A stretch of DNA of 64,000 nt from Candidatus Kurthia intestinigallinarum (GCF_003991225.1 NZ_JTFC01000007.1:1-64000), one strand, 5' to 3'; counted from the first letter of the stretch, positions 20,247 through 30,463 are shown. A program made the numbers and translations. Notes: generated by a model not told the origin, from the sequence alone.

Positions 20247-20263
20247 TATAAAAGAATAATTAT

Positions 20264-20305
20264 AAAAAAAGAAGGACTTGCGCGTTGGGGCAAGTCCTTC
20301 TTTTT
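20264..20305. terminator. Bidirectional terminator between ald and pepQ
   Basis: The stem AAAAGAAGGACTTGC / GCAAGTCCTTCTTTT is flanked by A and T runs. Confidence 0.88.
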
Positions 20306-20347
20306 GTTGGAAAATAATAATGGAAGTAAGGTCAGGTGTTTATTTCA

Positions 20348-21448
20348 TTATTTTGGTTCGATGATTTGTAATTCTTTCGGGAATGATGTTAATACGTCTA
20401 CACCATCAGCTGTTACATAAACGTCATCTTCAATACGTACGCCAGCTGCATCGCCTTTGTAAATGCCTGGTTCGATTGTGAAGACCATGCCTTCAACAAC
20501 CTCTTTTTCATTTGCACCGTGCATTGAGGGTTCTTCATGTACGCTAATACCTAAGCCATGGCCCATACGGTGTGTATAATATTCGCCGTAACCAGCATTT
20601 TCGATAACATCGCGAGACGTTTTATCTAAATCCATTGCGCGAACACCTGGTTTAACCGCATTGATTGCTGCTTCATTTGAGGCACGTACTGCTTCATAAA
20701 TTGCGCGTTGTTCATCATTACGTGGTTCGCCAAATGCGACTGTACGCGTGATATCAGAACAATATCCTTCATAGATAACACCTAAATCAAATAATACTAA
20801 ATCACCTTTTTGGATTTTTGTATTACCTGGTGTGCCATGTGGAGAAGCAGCATTAAGACCTGTTAATACCATTGTATCAAATGACATGTAGTAGCCCTTT
20901 TTCAAAATTGCTGTTTCGATTGCAGATAAAACTTCGATTTCTGTTTTACCTTCTGCTAATTCATCACAACCAACTTGAATGGCATAGTCTGCTAATTTGG
21001 CAGCTTCACGCATTTTTTCAAGTTCGTCAGCAGATTTTACAAGGCGCATACCTGCAATTTTGGCATCTAAACCGCTAATTGTTACGCCAGAGAAAATCGC
21101 TTCTAATAATTCTAAACGTTCTACAGTTACGTGTGATTTCTCAATTGCTAAAGTTTGAACTGTTGCGTATTGGGCTGCTGTATTCTTTAAGATTTCCCAA
21201 GCATTTTCTTTGTCATCATGACCTACCGCTTTAAAGTTCCAACCAGTTGCTAATGCATCAGGTACTTCCATTTTAGGGCAAATCATAAATGGATCTGCAT
21301 CTTTAAACACCATTACACCAAGTAAGCGCTCATGTGGATCGCTTTTAAAGCCTGATAAATAAAATACGTTATCTGGTGTTGTGATGAATGCTGCATCGAT
21401 ATTTTGTTCTTTTAAATAAGTTTGAATCATTTCTACTTTAGTAGCCAA
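20348..21448 (-). CDS. pepQ: Xaa-Pro dipeptidase/aminopeptidase, M24 family
   Basis: A 366-aa dinuclear metallopeptidase. Domains are a creatinase N-terminal domain (1-130, with DNVFYLSGFKSDPHERLLG) and the pita-bread M24 domain. Metal ligands are visible in LVLFDLGVIYEGYCSDITRT (two Asp), HRMGHGLGISVHEEP (His), TIEPGIY (Glu) and GVRIEDDV (Glu). It should cleave imidodipeptides or N-terminal Xaa-Pro bonds in the cytoplasm; dipeptidase versus aminopeptidase cannot be decided by eye. AAGGAGGG precedes ATG. It diverges from ytkL. Confidence 0.93.
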   Translation of the reverse strand: MATKVEMIQTYLKEQNIDAAFITTPDNVFYLSGFKSDPHERLLGVMVFKDADPFMICPKMEVPDALATGWNFKAVGHDDKENAWEILKNTAAQYATVQTLAIEKSHVTVERLELLEAIFSGVTISGLDAKIAGMRLVKSADELEKMREAAKLADYAIQVGCDELAEGKTEIEVLSAIETAILKKGYYMSFDTMVLTGLNAASPHGTPGNTKIQKGDLVLFDLGVIYEGYCSDITRTVAFGEPRNDEQRAIYEAVRASNEAAINAVKPGVRAMDLDKTSRDVIENAGYGEYYTHRMGHGLGISVHEEPSMHGANEKEVVEGMVFTIEPGIYKGDAAGVRIEDDVYVTADGVDVLTSFPKELQIIEPK

Positions 21449-21648
21449 TGAAAAACCCTCCTTATGAAAATTGAGTTGTCCTCACACATAATGGGTATAA
21501 GGTAAAAGGACCGTTTTGTTCTGACCTTTTATGTTATATACAAAATGCTCACTTCATAGTGTATCAAAAAAAAGGAAAAATGAATAACGGCAACGAATTA
21601 AATATAGTAATGAAGGTATTAAAAAAAGTTTTACTAGGAGGCATAAAA

Positions 21649-22329
21649 ATGAAAGTAAGTTATCATGGACATTCAGTAGTAAAAATTGAGACAAATGGCA
21701 AGACAATTTTAATTGACCCATTTATTAACGGCAATGATCTAACCGATTTAAAGGTGGCTGATCAAAAACCGGACGTTATTATTTTATCTCATGGCCATAA
21801 TGATCATGTTGGCGATACGGTTGAAATTGCAAAAGCGAATGATTCACTTATTATTGCACCAGATGAATTATGTACATTTTTATCTTGGAAAGGCTTAAAA
21901 ACACATCCGCTACATATTGGTGGCGCCGCGCAGTTTGATTTTGGTAAAGTGAAGCTGACACAAGCATTCCATGGCTCCTCTTATACAACAGAAGATCAGC
22001 AAATTGTTTACACAGGGATGCCAGCAGGGATTTTATTATTTATTGAAGATAAAACGATTTATCATGCAGGCGATACGGCTTTATTTAGCGATATGAAGTT
22101 AATTGGAGAACGTCATCCAATCGATTTAGCTTTTTTACCGATTGGGGATAATTTTACAATGGGACCTGAAGATGCGGCGACAGCAGTTGAATTTTTGAAA
22201 CCAAAAACAGTTGTGCCAATTCACTACAATACGTTCCCATATATTAAACAAGATCCACAACAATTTGTAGAGTTAGTTCATTCTTCGGAAGTGAAAGTGC
22301 TTTCAGCTGGAGATGAAGTAGAACTATAA
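21649..22329 (+). CDS. ytkL: Metallo-beta-lactamase-fold hydrolase (UPF0173, YtkL)
   Basis: A 226-aa metal-dependent hydrolase of unknown substrate. The metal motif [11 protein letters not shown] (HxHxDH) lies near residue 50. Further ligands are in [11 protein letters not shown] and near [14 protein letters not shown]. The start [14 protein letters not shown] is standard for UPF0173. The ATG at 21649 follows TAGGAGGC; a longer frame from 21559 has no ribosome site. It precedes ytoI on the same strand, as in B. subtilis. Confidence 0.92.
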   Translation: MKVSYHGHSVVKIETNGKTILIDPFINGNDLTDLKVADQKPDVIILSHGHNDHVGDTVEIAKANDSLIIAPDELCTFLSWKGLKTHPLHIGGAAQFDFGKVKLTQAFHGSSYTTEDQQIVYTGMPAGILLFIEDKTIYHAGDTALFSDMKLIGERHPIDLAFLPIGDNFTMGPEDAATAVEFLKPKTVVPIHYNTFPYIKQDPQQFVELVHSSEVKVLSAGDEVEL

Positions 22330-22434
22330 CAGAAAATCAGCGGAATTACAGCTTTTTCGCTGCCAAAACTACGTGATTGTTGTTAAGTTATGGTACACTA
22401 AAAGGTAGAAAGACGTTGGAAATTAGGTGATTTT

Positions 22435-23745
22435 TTGGTTACAAAACATGAGAAAATTATTCAGTACATCGAATCTCTACCAGTAGGTGACAAGATTTCA
22501 GTACGTCAAATCGCAAAAGACATGGCTGTAAGCGAAGGAACAGCATATCGCGCGATCAAAGAGGCGGAAAATAGAAGACTTGTTAGTACGATTGAGCGTG
22601 TAGGAACGATTCGTATTGAAAAGAAGAAAAAAGAAAATATTGAACGGTTAACGATGGCGGAAATTGTTAATATTGTGGATGGACAAGTTCTTGGTGGCAA
22701 GGGCGGTCTACACAAAACATTAACGAAATTCGTTATTGGTGCCATGAAAATGGACGATATGATGCGTTATACAGATGCCGGGAGTTTATTAATTGTCGGT
22801 AACCGTAGTGATACGCATGAAGCGGCATTAAAAGCTGGCGCAGCTGTATTAATTACAGGTGGCTTTGATGCATCGGAAAGTACAAAACAATTAGCAGATG
22901 AATTAGAATTACCGATTATTTCATCAAGTTATGACACGTTTACAGTTGCTACAATGATTAATCGAGCCATCTATGATCAATTAATCAAAAAAGAAATTCT
23001 GTTAATTGAAGATATTGTCGTAGCCATTCAAGATACCTCTTATTTAAAGGTAAATGCGACGGTTGAAGATTTCAATGAATTGAATTCAAAAACAACGCAT
23101 GGTGGTTATCCAGTCGTTGATAAGCATCAAAAAATCGTGGGGATTGTGACGTCAAAAGACGTAATTGGTAAGCAAGAAAATGAATCAATTGACCGTTTAA
23201 TGACGCGTAATCCGATTACAGTTACAATGAAAACAAGTGTCGCAACAGCTGGTCACCGTATGATTTGGGAAGGCATTGATTTATTACCAGTTGCAGATGA
23301 GCATGGTGTTTTACAAGGTGTTGTCAGCCGTCAAGATGTTTTGAAAGCATTGCAAATGGCACAGCGTCAGCCACAACATGGTGAAACAATCGATGATTTA
23401 GTGAAAAATGAAATTCAAATGTCTGAAGATTTCATGGATACAGTTGTTGATTTTACGGTGACACCACAAATGACGAATCAGTTTGGTGCCATTTCAAATG
23501 GTGCATTTACAACACTATTAGTAGAAGCAGGTGCGCAGGCGTTGAAAAAAACGAAGCGTGGTGAAAGTCTCGTTGAAAATATGACGATTTACTTCATGAA
23601 ACCTGTTCAAATGGAAAAACAAGTACGTGTCGTACCACGTATTCTGAATTTGAGCCGTAAAGTGGTTAAAATGGATTTTGAAGCATTTTCTGATGATGTA
23701 CTTGTCGCAAAAGCAATGATTACATTCCAATTGTTAGAACGCTAA
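22435..23745 (+). CDS. ytoI: HTH-DRTGG-CBS-hotdog protein YtoI
   Basis: A 436-aa multidomain protein of unknown function. The order is an N-terminal winged helix (about 1-65, KISVRQIAKDMAVSEGTAYRAIKEA), a DRTGG domain (about 75-190), a CBS pair (about 195-310, with GGYPVVDKHQKIVGIVTSKD and LLPVADEHGVLQGVVSRQD), and a C-terminal hotdog-fold domain (about 330-436, QFGAISNGAFTTLLVEAGA). It starts with TTG at 22435 after TTAGGTGA. The CBS pair suggests nucleotide or c-di-AMP sensing and the HTH suggests DNA binding; both are inference. Confidence 0.93.
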   Translation: MVTKHEKIIQYIESLPVGDKISVRQIAKDMAVSEGTAYRAIKEAENRRLVSTIERVGTIRIEKKKKENIERLTMAEIVNIVDGQVLGGKGGLHKTLTKFVIGAMKMDDMMRYTDAGSLLIVGNRSDTHEAALKAGAAVLITGGFDASESTKQLADELELPIISSSYDTFTVATMINRAIYDQLIKKEILLIEDIVVAIQDTSYLKVNATVEDFNELNSKTTHGGYPVVDKHQKIVGIVTSKDVIGKQENESIDRLMTRNPITVTMKTSVATAGHRMIWEGIDLLPVADEHGVLQGVVSRQDVLKALQMAQRQPQHGETIDDLVKNEIQMSEDFMDTVVDFTVTPQMTNQFGAISNGAFTTLLVEAGAQALKKTKRGESLVENMTIYFMKPVQMEKQVRVVPRILNLSRKVVKMDFEAFSDDVLVAKAMITFQLLER

Positions 23746-23750
23746 AACAT

Positions 23751-23794
23751 AAAAAAGTAGGCAATTTCGACTTTATCGAGGTTGCCTACTTTTT
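23751..23794 (+). terminator. ytoI terminator
   Basis: The stem AAAAAGTAGGCAA / TTGCCTACTTTTT has an 18-nt loop containing a small inner pairing. Confidence 0.82.
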
Positions 23795-23848
23795 AATACC
23801 AAGGTTTTCCTTTAAAATGAAAGAAAAAGATGTTAGGGAGATGATTTT

Positions 23849-24778
23849 ATGAAGCAAGAGATTATCGGGAAAATTGAACAATATGATACGATTATTATTC
23901 ATCGTCATGTACGTCCAGATGAAGATGCATATGGCTCACAATTAGGATTAGCATCATTATTACGCACGAACTATCCACATAAAATGATTTATACGACAGG
24001 CTTACATAGTGCACCGCTTGATTATTTAGGGAAACCAACAGGCGTAGATGATACGGCATATGAGGGAGCATTAGTTATCGTAACGGATACAGCGAATACA
24101 GACCGTGTAGACGATCACCGTTATACAACGGGTGCTTATTTAATTAAGATTGATCATCATCCAAATGAAGATAAGTATGGTGATATGCGCTGGGTGAATA
24201 TGGATGCGAGCTCATGTTCAGAAATGATTTTTGATTTGGCTAAAACAGCTGAATGGACATTAACCGCTGAATCAGCACGTTATTTATTCGCCGGAATTGT
24301 AGGGGATACAGGGCGTTTCCAATATCCAAGTACAACTGAATTAACATTTAATACAGTTGCAGAATTAATTGACTATGATTTTGATCGCTCGGCATTATTT
24401 AATGGCATGTATGAAGTATCATGCAATGTATTACAACTACAAGGTTATATTTATCAAAACTTTTCAATGGACGAAAATGGTGCAGGATACATCAAGCTAA
24501 CGAAGGAGCTATTAGCGCAGTTTGATGTAACGGTTGAGGAAACCAATAATCTTGTCCCTTCACTAGGAAATGCAAAAGGTATTGTTGCATGGGCAATGTT
24601 TGTAGAGGAGGACGATCAAATTCGTATTCGTTTACGTTCAAAAGGCCCAGTAATCAACACAATTGCGAAACAGTTCCGCGGAGGTGGTCACCCTGTAGCA
24701 GCGGGAGCGACGATTTATGATTGGTCAGAAGCGGATGATGTTATTCAAGCGATTGAAGCGTTATGTAAACAGCAGTAA
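23849..24778 (+). CDS. nrnA: Bifunctional nanoRNase / pAp phosphatase
   Basis: A 309-aa DHH-DHHA1 phosphoesterase. It degrades 2-5 nt RNA fragments and dephosphorylates 3'-phosphoadenosine 5'-phosphate, per the B. subtilis NrnA family. Motifs are RHVRPDEDAYGSQ, VTDTANTDR, IKIDHHPNED (DHH) and the C-terminal FRGGGHPVAAGA. Length and start (MKQEIIGKIEQYD) are typical. TTAGGGAG precedes ATG. dnaE follows after 19 nt. Confidence 0.95.
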   Translation: MKQEIIGKIEQYDTIIIHRHVRPDEDAYGSQLGLASLLRTNYPHKMIYTTGLHSAPLDYLGKPTGVDDTAYEGALVIVTDTANTDRVDDHRYTTGAYLIKIDHHPNEDKYGDMRWVNMDASSCSEMIFDLAKTAEWTLTAESARYLFAGIVGDTGRFQYPSTTELTFNTVAELIDYDFDRSALFNGMYEVSCNVLQLQGYIYQNFSMDENGAGYIKLTKELLAQFDVTVEETNNLVPSLGNAKGIVAWAMFVEEDDQIRIRLRSKGPVINTIAKQFRGGGHPVAAGATIYDWSEADDVIQAIEALCKQQ

Positions 24779-24797
24779 AAGAAAAGAGGTTGATACG

Positions 24798-27700
24798 ATG
24801 AACGTCGTCTATACAGAAATAGTTACGGCCGCGGATATGTTACAAAGTACGATTCGTATCGATGAATTGACACAAAAAATGACACAGCAACAGGTCCAAT
24901 TGGCAGCAATCACCAATTCAAAGCTTTATGGTGTGCTGCCTTTTTGGCATGCGTTAAAAAATGCAGGTTTGTCGCCGGTTATTGGCTTAACATTGCATGT
25001 AACAGTGTCACAACATAGAAGACAGCTCATTGTTTATGCGAAAGATGTCCAAGGTTATGGGCAATTATTAAAATTATCATCTGCTAGTTCGTTACGTGAA
25101 CATGGAGATATTCCACTTAAATGGCTACAAGGCTACCGAGTAGGATTAAAAGCAATGATACCATTATGCGATGCAACATGGTTAAGTGACCCGAAAGAAG
25201 ATTTAGCAACGTTAAAAGCTTTATGGCTAGAAGATTGCATTGCTGGAGTCGCGCGTCCTGGGGGGCATAAATCGATAGAAGAAACGTATTACGAGGAACT
25301 TTGTAGTAATTTGAATTTACCGATAGGTGCGACCCATAGAAGCACATTTTTAGAAGAAGAAGATGTATTGGCATTTGAAATTGCGCAGGCAATTGAAAGT
25401 GGTCAAAAGTTAAATGAGCGAGAAGCATTGGAAGAAACCGCTCGTTATCAATATGTACCAACGGCGCAGCAACTAACGGAATGGTTTATAGATCGCCCCA
25501 TGTGGCAAACACAAATTTATGATTTTTTAGCAGATTGCCAATTAGAGTTGCCGACTGTGACATTTCATATGCCTAAATTCCCATTAGCTGAAGCGGAAAC
25601 CGCGGAAAGTCGCTTAAAACAGCAATGTGAAGCGGGCCTTGTCAAACGCTTTGGACAAATTACAGCGGATTATGCGGAGCGACTACGCTATGAATTATCA
25701 ACTATTAATAAAATGGGCTATGCAGATTACTTTTTAATTGTGGCTGATTATATTGAGTATGCGAGAAAGCGCGGGATTTTAACAGGACCCGGTCGTGGGT
25801 CATCAGCAAGCTCCCTTGTTGCGTATGCAATGCGAATTACAGATATTGATCCATTAAAATATGGCTTATTATTTGAGCGATTTTTAAATCCAGAGCGTGT
25901 GACGCTACCGGATATTGATGTCGATTTCGCCGATCATCGTCGACAAGAAGTTATTCACTATGTAGCTGAAAAATATGGCGCAAATTATGTATCGCAAATC
26001 ATTACATTTGGTACATTGTCTGCAAAAGCAGTGTTACGTGATGTAGGGCGGATGTTTGGCTTAACAATGGAAGAATTATCACACTTATCTTCTCTTGTAC
26101 CATCTAAGCCAGGTTCTACCCTTAAACAGGCATTAGCAGAAGGCGGTCTTAGACAGTGGCGTGAGCAAAGTCCACAGCATGACAGCATCGTTTCGGTAGC
26201 ACTTCGTTTAGAGGGACTACCACGAAATGCTTCTACTCATGCGGCAGGTGTCGTATTGTCACCGGAGCCACTTGTTGAAACAGTGCCAATCGAAAAAGGG
26301 CATGAAGGATTGTATTTGACGCAGTGGCCAATGCAAGAAGTAGAGCAAGTAGGCTTATTAAAAATGGACTTTTTAGGCTTGCGTAATTTAACAACCCTTG
26401 AAATGATTCGAAATATGATTTTTGCGGACACTAGGAAAACATTAAAATTCGAAAAAATCCCATTACATGATGCTAAAACATTTGAATTGCTACGTCGTGG
26501 CGACACATTAGGTGTATTCCAGTTAGAGTCGACTGGTATGCGAGAGGCATTACGGGAAATCGCACCAACGCAGTTTACAGATATTATTGCAATCAATGCA
26601 TTATATCGTCCAGGGCCAATGGATTTTATTCCGGTTTATGCACGTCGTAAGCATGGTATAGAAACGGCCGAAATGCCACATGAAGCATTGCGTCCTATTT
26701 TAGCTGAAACGTATGGTGTCATCGTGTATCAGGAGCAAATTTTACAAATTGCCAGCCGCTTTGCTGGTTTTACCATGGGCGAAGCGGATTTATTACGCCG
26801 AGCAGTTAGTAAGAAGAAACGTGAAACATTAGATCAAGAGCGTGCACATTTCGTTAAAGGAGCTTTAAAGCAAGGCTTTGATCAAGATATTGCAAATAAT
26901 ATCTATGATTTAATCGTTCGTTTTGCGGATTATGGGTTCCCAAAATCCCATTCTGCTGCCTATAGTGTAATCACATATCAAATGGCCTATTTGAAAGCGA
27001 ATTTTGCACCATACTTTTATGCAGCCTTACTGTCTTCGGTTCTTGGAGATAAAGACAAAACAACAGCTTTTATGCAAGAGATGAAGGAGCGTGGCATTAA
27101 GCTATTACCACCATCGATTACGAAAAGTGGCAAGGGATTCCATGTTGAAAATGGGGATGTTCGCTTTGCATTAGGCGCGATACGGGGCGTGCCTAATGCA
27201 TTTTTAGAGGAACTAAATTATTTGCGGAAAAACGAGCGTGCTACATGGACCAATTTATATGCGATGGCTGCAGATTTTCCAGCAAAACAATTTAAAGAAG
27301 CAGCGCTTGAGCCATTAATTAAAGCGGGCGCATTCGATGAATTTGGAAAAGACCGCGCCGTACTTTTAGCATCGATTAAAGGGGCCATTGCACAAGCTAC
27401 TTTACAGTCAGATTTAGCAGATGAGAGTGAAGATTTTCAAGATATTGCTTTATTTGGAACACCTAAGTACGCAAAAGCAGAAGCCATGACAGAAAAACAA
27501 AAGCTAGAATACGAAAAAGAAGTGCTCGGGTTTTATTTATCACCACATCCTATTATGTCGTTAAAAAAATCGCTTAGTATTGATAGTGTAACGACAAAAG
27601 ATATTAGTTATGCAAATGCAGATTCTCATGTTCAATTGATTGCACTTATACAAAGTAAAAAACAGATTCGTACAAAAAAGGGAGAGCCAATGGCCTTTTT

Positions 27701-27875
27701 GCAATTAGAAGATGAAGAAGGAAGTATCTCATCAACACTATTCCCACGCGATTATGCAGCGGTGATGTCATGGGTTGAAGAAGAGATGACGGTTATTGTA
27801 CGTGGTAAAGTAGAACGACGTAATGGTAAGAGCCAACTCATTATCAAACAAATTGAACGTATTTTAGAAGTTTAA
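24798..27875 (+). CDS. dnaE: DNA polymerase III alpha subunit, DnaE type
   Basis: A 1025-aa replicative polymerase thought to extend primers on the lagging strand before PolC. Catalytic aspartates lie in PDIDVDF (D372, D374, D376) after GPGRGSSASSLVAYA. A helix-hairpin-helix region and an OB fold near the C-terminus (IALIQSKKQIRTKKG) are present. The N-terminal PHP domain is degenerate: the HLHVHS-like metal motif is replaced by VYTEIVTAADM and the following TDH-type motif by AITNSKLYGVLP. The protein is shorter than the roughly 1115 aa I recall for B. subtilis DnaE and ends soon after the OB fold. The ATG at 24798 follows AGAGGTTG; the frame from 24717 overlaps nrnA. Confidence 0.95.
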   Translation: MNVVYTEIVTAADMLQSTIRIDELTQKMTQQQVQLAAITNSKLYGVLPFWHALKNAGLSPVIGLTLHVTVSQHRRQLIVYAKDVQGYGQLLKLSSASSLREHGDIPLKWLQGYRVGLKAMIPLCDATWLSDPKEDLATLKALWLEDCIAGVARPGGHKSIEETYYEELCSNLNLPIGATHRSTFLEEEDVLAFEIAQAIESGQKLNEREALEETARYQYVPTAQQLTEWFIDRPMWQTQIYDFLADCQLELPTVTFHMPKFPLAEAETAESRLKQQCEAGLVKRFGQITADYAERLRYELSTINKMGYADYFLIVADYIEYARKRGILTGPGRGSSASSLVAYAMRITDIDPLKYGLLFERFLNPERVTLPDIDVDFADHRRQEVIHYVAEKYGANYVSQIITFGTLSAKAVLRDVGRMFGLTMEELSHLSSLVPSKPGSTLKQALAEGGLRQWREQSPQHDSIVSVALRLEGLPRNASTHAAGVVLSPEPLVETVPIEKGHEGLYLTQWPMQEVEQVGLLKMDFLGLRNLTTLEMIRNMIFADTRKTLKFEKIPLHDAKTFELLRRGDTLGVFQLESTGMREALREIAPTQFTDIIAINALYRPGPMDFIPVYARRKHGIETAEMPHEALRPILAETYGVIVYQEQILQIASRFAGFTMGEADLLRRAVSKKKRETLDQERAHFVKGALKQGFDQDIANNIYDLIVRFADYGFPKSHSAAYSVITYQMAYLKANFAPYFYAALLSSVLGDKDKTTAFMQEMKERGIKLLPPSITKSGKGFHVENGDVRFALGAIRGVPNAFLEELNYLRKNERATWTNLYAMAADFPAKQFKEAALEPLIKAGAFDEFGKDRAVLLASIKGAIAQATLQSDLADESEDFQDIALFGTPKYAKAEAMTEKQKLEYEKEVLGFYLSPHPIMSLKKSLSIDSVTTKDISYANADSHVQLIALIQSKKQIRTKKGEPMAFLQLEDEEGSISSTLFPRDYAAVMSWVEEEMTVIVRGKVERRNGKSQLIIKQIERILEV

Positions 27876-27889
27876 ATTACTACTAGGTA

Positions 27890-27921
27890 TTAAAAACTGT
27901 GCTTTTGGCACAGTTTTTTCT
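27890..27921 (+). terminator. dnaE terminator
   Basis: The stem AAAACTGTGC / GCACAGTTTT is followed by a T run. Confidence 0.85.
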
Positions 27922-27949
27922 TTACGAATGGAATATTTTTCGGTATGCT
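27921..27949 (+). promoter_or_regulatory. Promoter of the regulator-accD-accA operon
   Basis: TTTACG (27921-27926), a 17-bp spacer and TATGCT (27944-27949) come immediately before a perfect palindrome. Confidence 0.65.
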
Positions 27950-27953
27950 AATA

Positions 27954-27974
27954 AAAAGTGGTCAGACCACTTTT
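27954..27974. promoter_or_regulatory. FadR/GntR-type operator over the transcription start
   Basis: A perfect 21-bp palindrome centred on 27964 has core GTGGTCAGACCAC. The TGGTC-N-GACCA pattern is the operator type of FadR-subfamily GntR regulators such as PdhR and LldR. It starts 5 bp after the -10 and lies 29 bp before the gene of such a regulator, so autorepression of the whole operon is likely. Confidence 0.82.
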
Positions 27975-28002
27975 GTTAGCTATTTGCTAAGGAGAGATCG
28001 GG

Positions 28003-28647
28003 ATGACAGAAAATCAATCAAAATCAAAAGTGTTTATTGAAACAGTGAATGACTTAAAAGGAATTATTCAAGAAGAAGGAATTAAACCAGGTGATAAATT
28101 ACCTTCAGAGCGTGTGTTAGCGGAACGACTAGGTGTGGGGCGTTCGTCGGTTCGTGAGGCACTGCGTAGTATGGAATTACTTGGCTTAATTCAAACGCGC
28201 CAGGGTGGAGGCACCTATTTATCGGATTATCGTAATCACCAACTTGTTGAAGTGCTTGCACAGTTTATTTTGCCAGATGAAGCTGGAAGTGGTTATGTTT
28301 TTTCAACACAGCGCATTTTAGAGCGTGATGCTATTTGTATGGTAGCGCTGGATGAAAACCTATGTAAATCGCCGGTATGGGAAAGTCTTTTACATAATGT
28401 AATCGAAGGTCAAACGGTCATGCGTGAAGATATTATTCGCGAAATGATTGTGGCGACGAACAATCGTCTTGTTTATAAAATTTGGTTATTGCTAAATCAA
28501 TATGCACTTCGTCCGTATCAAGGTACTACGACGGAGAACGAAAAAGTTCATTTAGAGCGATTTTTAAGCAATTTACGAATGGGCCAACCTGCCTTAGCGC
28601 TTGAAGCGTATGAGGAATGGATAGACACATTAGCGAAGGAGCGATAG
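28003..28647 (+). CDS. FadR-subfamily GntR transcriptional regulator
   Basis: A 214-aa DNA-binding regulator. The N-terminal winged helix (about 8-75) has the GntR pattern GIKPGDKLPSERVLAERLGV followed by SSVREALRSMELLGLI. The helical C-terminal effector domain (about 95-210) resembles FCD, but I do not see the usual set of metal-binding His and Asp. The gene is 3 nt from accD and has a matching palindrome on its own promoter. It probably controls acetyl-CoA carboxylase supply in response to a carboxylate or acyl-CoA; the ligand is unknown. Similar regulator genes precede accD in other Bacillales. Confidence 0.88.
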   Translation: MTENQSKSKVFIETVNDLKGIIQEEGIKPGDKLPSERVLAERLGVGRSSVREALRSMELLGLIQTRQGGGTYLSDYRNHQLVEVLAQFILPDEAGSGYVFSTQRILERDAICMVALDENLCKSPVWESLLHNVIEGQTVMREDIIREMIVATNNRLVYKIWLLLNQYALRPYQGTTTENEKVHLERFLSNLRMGQPALALEAYEEWIDTLAKER

Positions 28648-28650
28648 TTT

Positions 28651-29514
28651 ATGAATATTCGAGAGATTTTTAAAAAAGGCAAAAAGAAAAAACATTTTGC
28701 AATGCCGCATGATGACGCGCGTTTAACGGAAGATTTGTTAAACTGTGAAAAATGTAATCATGTAATGAAAAAAGCAGATTTTACGGAAGTATTTGGGGTA
28801 TGCGACCGTTGTGGCCATCATCATAAAATGCATGCACAAGATCGCTTGGCAATTACGCTAGATGAAGGCTCATTTGTGGAGTTAGATGCTGCGTTAGATT
28901 CAGCCAATCCATTAGAATTTCCGGGTTATCTTGAAAAAGTAAAAGCTGATCAACAAAAAACAGGCTTAACAGAAGCGATTGTTACAGGAAAAGGTAGAAT
29001 TGGCGGCGAACAAGTAGTTGTTGCTGTAATGGATGCTCATTTTCGCATGGGATCGATGGGATCAGTTGTAGGGGAGAAAATTACACGTGCAGTGGAAACA
29101 GCAACGGAACTTGGGGTACCGTTTATTATTTTCACAGCAAGTGGTGGCGCACGTATGCAAGAAGGGGTATTGTCATTAATGCAAATGGCAAAAACAAGTG
29201 TTGCGCTTAAACGTCATGCGGATAAAGGGTTATTATTTATTTCAGTAATGACGCATCCAACAACAGGTGGTGTGTCAGCAAGTTTTGCATCAGTAGGAGA
29301 TATCAATTTAGCAGAACCACAAGCTTTAATTGGCTTTGCAGGTCGTCGAGTGATTGAACAAACGGTACGCGAGAAATTACCAGATGATTTCCAAACAGCA
29401 GAGTTTTTATTAGAGCATGGCCAACTAGATGCCATTATCGAACGTAAAAATATGCGTCAAACATTAAGCACATTTGTGAAATTACATACGAAAGGGGCAG
29501 CACATCATGGCTAA
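28651..29514 (+). CDS. accD: Acetyl-CoA carboxylase carboxyltransferase subunit beta
   Basis: A 287-aa subunit that, with AccA, transfers the carboxyl group from biotin to acetyl-CoA to make malonyl-CoA. The N-terminal zinc ribbon has [13 protein letters not shown] and [11 protein letters not shown] (four Cys). The crotonase-like core has the oxyanion-hole pattern [18 protein letters not shown]. It overlaps accA by 8 nt. The expected partner genes accB and accC are not in the window. Confidence 0.97.
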   Translation: MNIREIFKKGKKKKHFAMPHDDARLTEDLLNCEKCNHVMKKADFTEVFGVCDRCGHHHKMHAQDRLAITLDEGSFVELDAALDSANPLEFPGYLEKVKADQQKTGLTEAIVTGKGRIGGEQVVVAVMDAHFRMGSMGSVVGEKITRAVETATELGVPFIIFTASGGARMQEGVLSLMQMAKTSVALKRHADKGLLFISVMTHPTTGGVSASFASVGDINLAEPQALIGFAGRRVIEQTVREKLPDDFQTAEFLLEHGQLDAIIERKNMRQTLSTFVKLHTKGAAHHG

Positions 29515-30463
29515 GCAACCGCTATCATTTGAAAAACCATTAATTGAGCTACGTGCCAAAATTGATGAATTAAAAAAATTAACGACAACAGAAGCGCTAG
29601 ATTTTAGCGAAGAGATTGCACAGCTAGAACAGCGCTTCAGCGTTCTTGAGAAAAATATTTACACAAACTTAAAACCTTGGGACCGTGTGCAAGTAGCACG
29701 TATGGCAGATCGTCCAACAACGCTTGAGTATGTGGAATTTATTTTTGATGATTTCATTGAGCTACATGGTGATCGTCAGTTTGGCGATGATGCAGCAATC
29801 GTTAGTGGGATTGCGACATTGAACGATGTGCCTGTTACAATTATTGGTCATCAACGTGGCCGTGATACAAAAGAAAATGTCCGTCGTAACTTTGGGATGC
29901 CACACCCAGAAGGCTATCGCAAAGCACTACGCTTAATGAAACAAGCAGAGAAATTTAATCGTCCAATTGTGTGCTTTATTGATACAAAAGGCGCTTATCC
30001 AGGTAGTCAAGCTGAAATGCGTGGGCAAAGTGAAGCAATTGCACGTAATTTAGTCGAAATGGCGGGCTTAACTGTACCGGTAATTAGTATTGTCATTGGT
30101 GAAGGGGGAAGTGGTGGCGCACTAGCATTAGGTGTTGCCAACCGTCTGCATATGTTGACGAATTCAACATTTTCTGTTATTTCACCAGAGGGGGCAGCTT
30201 CTATTTTGTGGCGTGATGGCTCAAAGGCACAGCAAGCCGCAGAGGCAATGCGTATTACAGCGCCCGATTTAAAAGATATGCATATTATCGATGAAATTAT
30301 TCCAGAAGTATTAGGTGGGGCACAAAAAGACCCGAAACAGCAAGCTACATTTGTGAAAGAAACGCTCGAAAAGTCCTTAACAGAGCTGTTAGCGCTTTCA
30401 AAAGAAGAATTAATTGAGGACCGATATAAAAAATATCGAGAAATCGGTATTTTTACACAATAA
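29507..30463 (+). CDS. accA: Acetyl-CoA carboxylase carboxyltransferase subunit alpha
   Basis: A 318-aa partner of AccD in the carboxyltransferase. Family marks are the N-terminal helical [20 protein letters not shown], the core [19 protein letters not shown] and [20 protein letters not shown]. The start ATG lies within the last codons of accD, which suggests translational coupling and balanced subunit output. No strong terminator is seen directly after it, and pfkA has its own promoter. Confidence 0.97.
   Translation: MAKQPLSFEKPLIELRAKIDELKKLTTTEALDFSEEIAQLEQRFSVLEKNIYTNLKPWDRVQVARMADRPTTLEYVEFIFDDFIELHGDRQFGDDAAIVSGIATLNDVPVTIIGHQRGRDTKENVRRNFGMPHPEGYRKALRLMKQAEKFNRPIVCFIDTKGAYPGSQAEMRGQSEAIARNLVEMAGLTVPVISIVIGEGGSGGALALGVANRLHMLTNSTFSVISPEGAASILWRDGSKAQQAAEAMRITAPDLKDMHIIDEIIPEVLGGAQKDPKQQATFVKETLEKSLTELLALSKEELIEDRYKKYREIGIFTQ

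Noticed and set aside
24717-24797. Longer DnaE beginning inside nrnA
   Set aside because: It overlaps nrnA by 62 bp without an SD; ATG at 24798 has one and fits the family N-terminus.
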